Source of the DNA: an uncultured Clostridium sp.
Lineage (GTDB): Bacteria > Bacillota > Clostridia > TANB77 > CAG-465
Reading direction: 5' to 3'
Assembly (NCBI GenBank): GCA_900554875.1
Contig: USJA01000060.1
Location: forward strand, 1-6,342
Length of the DNA: 6,342 bases
A program made the position numbers and the translations under genes. Under the pieces are notes generated by a model. The model searched no databases. It was not told the DNA's origin and worked only from the letters and a program-made list of their open reading frames with translations. Numbering within the stretch: position 1 is the stretch's first letter; every line of letters starts with the position of its first letter. Shown in pieces: positions 5,097-6,342 of this stretch.

Positions 5097-6179
5097 GCAA
5101 GAACATTTTAAAGGATTGCACTTAAAGTGTGCAGAAAGCTTATCAATCCATTTGCGTGGTTTGGTAAGTTTTTCTTTAATCTTTTTAAAATGACTTGTTA
5201 CAGATTTTTTCATGGCATAAATCCCATAATATCTAACCATGTTAAAACCTTTTTCAGGAATATGAATGATGAGTTTTTTAATGAAATCAAAAGCATGAAT
5301 TTTTACTTCAACTCTTTTTTCATCATCATGTCTATCATAGTAGTAAGTAATGAATTCACCATCATAATTTAAAATTCTAGATTCAGCCATAACAGGTCTG
5401 TTGGTGTAACGAGTAACGTAAGCAAGAGAAATTTTAAAATTAGAATTGTGAATTTTAGGAGCATGAACATAGAAACCTTTACCGTTCTCTTTGTAAAGGA
5501 AGTTTTTTAACTTTTTGAAATTAGAAGTAAAAAGACGTTTAGAAAGATTGAAAAGAAGTTTAGTCATAAATCTTTTACGAAGCATTTCGTAGGGAAAATG
5601 ATTAAAAACTTTCCAATTAGTTTTGCGTCCCATAGCACCTTCAGTGACAAGAATGTGAATATGCGGATTCCATTTTAAATCACGGCCAAAAGTGTGTAAA
5701 GTAGCGATAATACCAGGAGTAAAGCATTCTAATTTAGATTGTTGTTTAAACCAAGAAAGTAGAGTGTAAGAAGCAGCATCAAAGAGTTCATTAAGTAAAG
5801 ACCTATCAATTAAAAAGAAAGGCCAAAGAAAGTTAGAAATAGTGAAAGTAATATGTCTGTGGGGAACATTAAGACAACGAGAAGGCATAACTTCAGAACG
5901 GTTAATGCAAGAATTGACACCACAAGAAGGACAAAATCTAGATTTGCAAGTGAAAGGAACGTAAGCATAGTTACCACAAGATTCACATTCATAGACAGAA
6001 TATCCTAAAGATTTAGAGCCACATAAAAGAAATTTATGGATTTCATGTTTACAAACATCTCTAACAGGAAATTTTTCTAGAAAAGTTTCCCACCAATCTT
6101 TAAAAATATCTTGAATAATATGATTTTTATTACGAATAGTATGATCATTTTCATCTTGAATAAGACTATAGCGATACAT
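5016..6179 (-). CDS. tnpA: IS91-family (HUH, two-tyrosine) rolling-circle transposase
   Basis: The protein has 387 aa from the ATG at 6179. GGAGG (6190-6186) sits six bases upstream and decides this start over an in-frame TTG at 6194, which precedes that site. An N-terminal zinc-binding region has C65-x2-C68, C78, C83 and C86 (CESCG, CKSRFCPSCG). The catalytic core has the HUH metal-binding motif HIH at 173-175 within HTFGRDLKWNPHIHILVTEG. The paired tyrosines Y254 and Y258 occur in AYVTRYTNRP. A conserved segment FIKKLIIHIPEKGFNMVRYYG follows, and a second small cysteine cluster (C354, C359, C361) lies at the C-terminus. Length and motif order match full-length IS91-type Y2 transposases, so it looks intact. 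The enzyme would nick one strand at the element's origin through a tyrosine-DNA link and replicate it away. It is convergent with the coupling-protein operon. Confidence 0.92.
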   Translation of the reverse strand: MYRYSLIQDENDHTIRNKNHIIQDIFKDWWETFLEKFPVRDVCKHEIHKFLLCGSKSLGYSVYECESCGNYAYVPFTCKSRFCPSCGVNSCINRSEVMPSRCLNVPHRHITFTISNFLWPFFLIDRSLLNELFDAASYTLLSWFKQQSKLECFTPGIIATLHTFGRDLKWNPHIHILVTEGAMGRKTNWKVFNHFPYEMLRKRFMTKLLFNLSKRLFTSNFKKLKNFLYKENGKGFYVHAPKIHNSNFKISLAYVTRYTNRPVMAESRILNYDGEFITYYYDRHDDEKRVEVKIHAFDFIKKLIIHIPEKGFNMVRYYGIYAMKKSVTSHFKKIKEKLTKPRKWIDKLSAHFKCNPLKCSCGNTLKFQFIVQPKSQKLFELCFPNLL

Positions 6180-6196
6180 TAAACCCCTCCACAAAA

Positions 6197-6202
6197 ATTA
6201 TA
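6197..6202 (-). promoter_or_regulatory. Possible -10 box for the transposase gene
   Basis: On the minus strand TATAAT reads from 6202 to 6197. No good -35 lies 17 bases upstream (TTTTCT). Transcription would start at about 6190, at the edge of the ribosome binding site, leaving a leader of about 10 bases. This implies low expression or a promoter elsewhere. Confidence 0.3.
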
Positions 6203-6223
6203 TATTAAAACCAAACAAAAGAA

Positions 6224-6339
6224 AAGCCTAACTAAAAAAGTTAGACATTAAATTGTTTGCACGAAGTGCGAGTGAATTTTAATTCACTTTTTTATGAAAA
6301 TAATCTTCCGGCTGTGCCGGTAGTAAAGTAGGCTTAAGC
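6224..6339. repeat. Cluster of hairpins upstream of the transposase gene
   Basis: Four stems occur in about 100 bases. They are CTAACT/AGTTAG (6228-6244), a TTGCAC/GTGCGA stem with one wobble and a GAA loop (6257-6271), AGTGAATT/AATTCACT (6271-6288), and CCGGC/GCCGG with a TGT loop (6308-6320). The set is framed by AAGCCTA (6224-6230) and TAGGCTT (6329-6335). GCTTAAGC at 6332-6339 is a further palindrome. The GC-rich CCGGC stem stands out in this AT-rich sequence. The arrangement could fold as a multi-branched single-stranded DNA or RNA and is a candidate terminus of the IS91-like element. Confidence 0.6.
6271..6293 (+). terminator. Terminator-like hairpin reading outward on the + strand
   Basis: AGTGAATT and AATTCACT form an 8-bp stem with a TT loop, followed by TTTTT to 6293. 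It has the form of an intrinsic terminator for + strand transcription, opposite to the transposase gene. No + strand gene precedes it here, so it would act on antisense transcripts or is simply one arm of the hairpin cluster. Confidence 0.5.
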
Positions 6340-6342
6340 TTT

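Larger units (their letters stand above)
4953..6342 (-). mobile_element. IS91-like insertion element (boundaries approximate)
   Basis: The element is inferred from an intact IS91-type transposase gene with structured DNA on both sides: nested inverted repeats downstream (4953-5096) and a hairpin cluster upstream (6224-6339). IS91-family elements move by rolling-circle, single-strand transfer. They lack classical terminal inverted repeats and leave no target duplication, so exact ends cannot be read from one copy. The right limit may lie outside the window. It inserted, or was retained, just beyond the terminator of the coupling-protein operon. Confidence 0.55.

Noticed and set aside
5127..5372. 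Plus-strand 81-aa frame opposite the transposase
   Set aside because: It is antisense to conserved transposase residues and has no ribosome binding site; the peptide is Phe/Ile/Asn-rich, as expected from the complement of AT-rich coding DNA.
5810..5992. Second minus-strand frame (60 aa) inside the transposase gene
   Set aside because: It is an alternate frame of the cysteine-rich region of the transposase; the zinc-binding motifs are in the long frame.
6224..6339. tRNA or known riboswitch in the transposase leader
   Set aside because: The stems do not match a tRNA cloverleaf (no T-loop GTTCRA, no anticodon arm, wrong length), and I recognise no conserved riboswitch core.

Overview
The window is very AT-rich DNA with strong AGGAGG-type ribosome binding sites, TTGACA/TATAAT-like promoters and intrinsic terminators. 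All stops used are TAA and Trp is read only from TGG. This fits a low-GC Firmicute, most likely a clostridial or gut-type species; I cannot name the genus.

Layout. (1) 55-1770 (+) encodes a membrane-anchored VanW/G5 cell-envelope protein and is closed by a 15-bp hairpin at 1774-1810. (2) 1857-4836 is a self-contained transcription unit. It has a near-consensus promoter (TTGATA-17-TATAAT), a 176-aa protein of unknown function, a 92-aa charged protein of unknown function, and a VirD4/TraG-type type IV coupling ATPase. A strong intrinsic terminator follows six bases after the last stop. The coupling-protein gene is split by a one-base shift exactly inside its Walker A P-loop (base C at 3304 is in excess); everything on both sides is otherwise intact. 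(3) 4837-5015 holds two further hairpins, possibly a tiny RNA, and the start of a nested inverted repeat. (4) 5016-6179 (-) encodes an intact IS91-type (HUH, two-tyrosine) rolling-circle transposase, convergent with the coupling-protein operon. Its 3' end is inside a nested inverted repeat (4953-5096), and its upstream leader (6224-6339) is a dense cluster of hairpins. Both are candidates for the element's ends.

How it fits together. The coupling protein would normally dock DNA-relaxase complexes on a type IV secretion channel, but no relaxase, VirB4-like ATPase or channel gene lies within the window. Because the operon ends in its own terminator, this is either a separately transcribed piece of an integrative or conjugative element, or a decayed remnant. 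The IS91-like insertion beside it and the P-loop frameshift favour a region in decay, although a sequencing error could also produce the frameshift. The two small genes upstream of the coupling protein are the least explained coding content. The hairpin arrays at both sides of the transposase are the least explained non-coding content.
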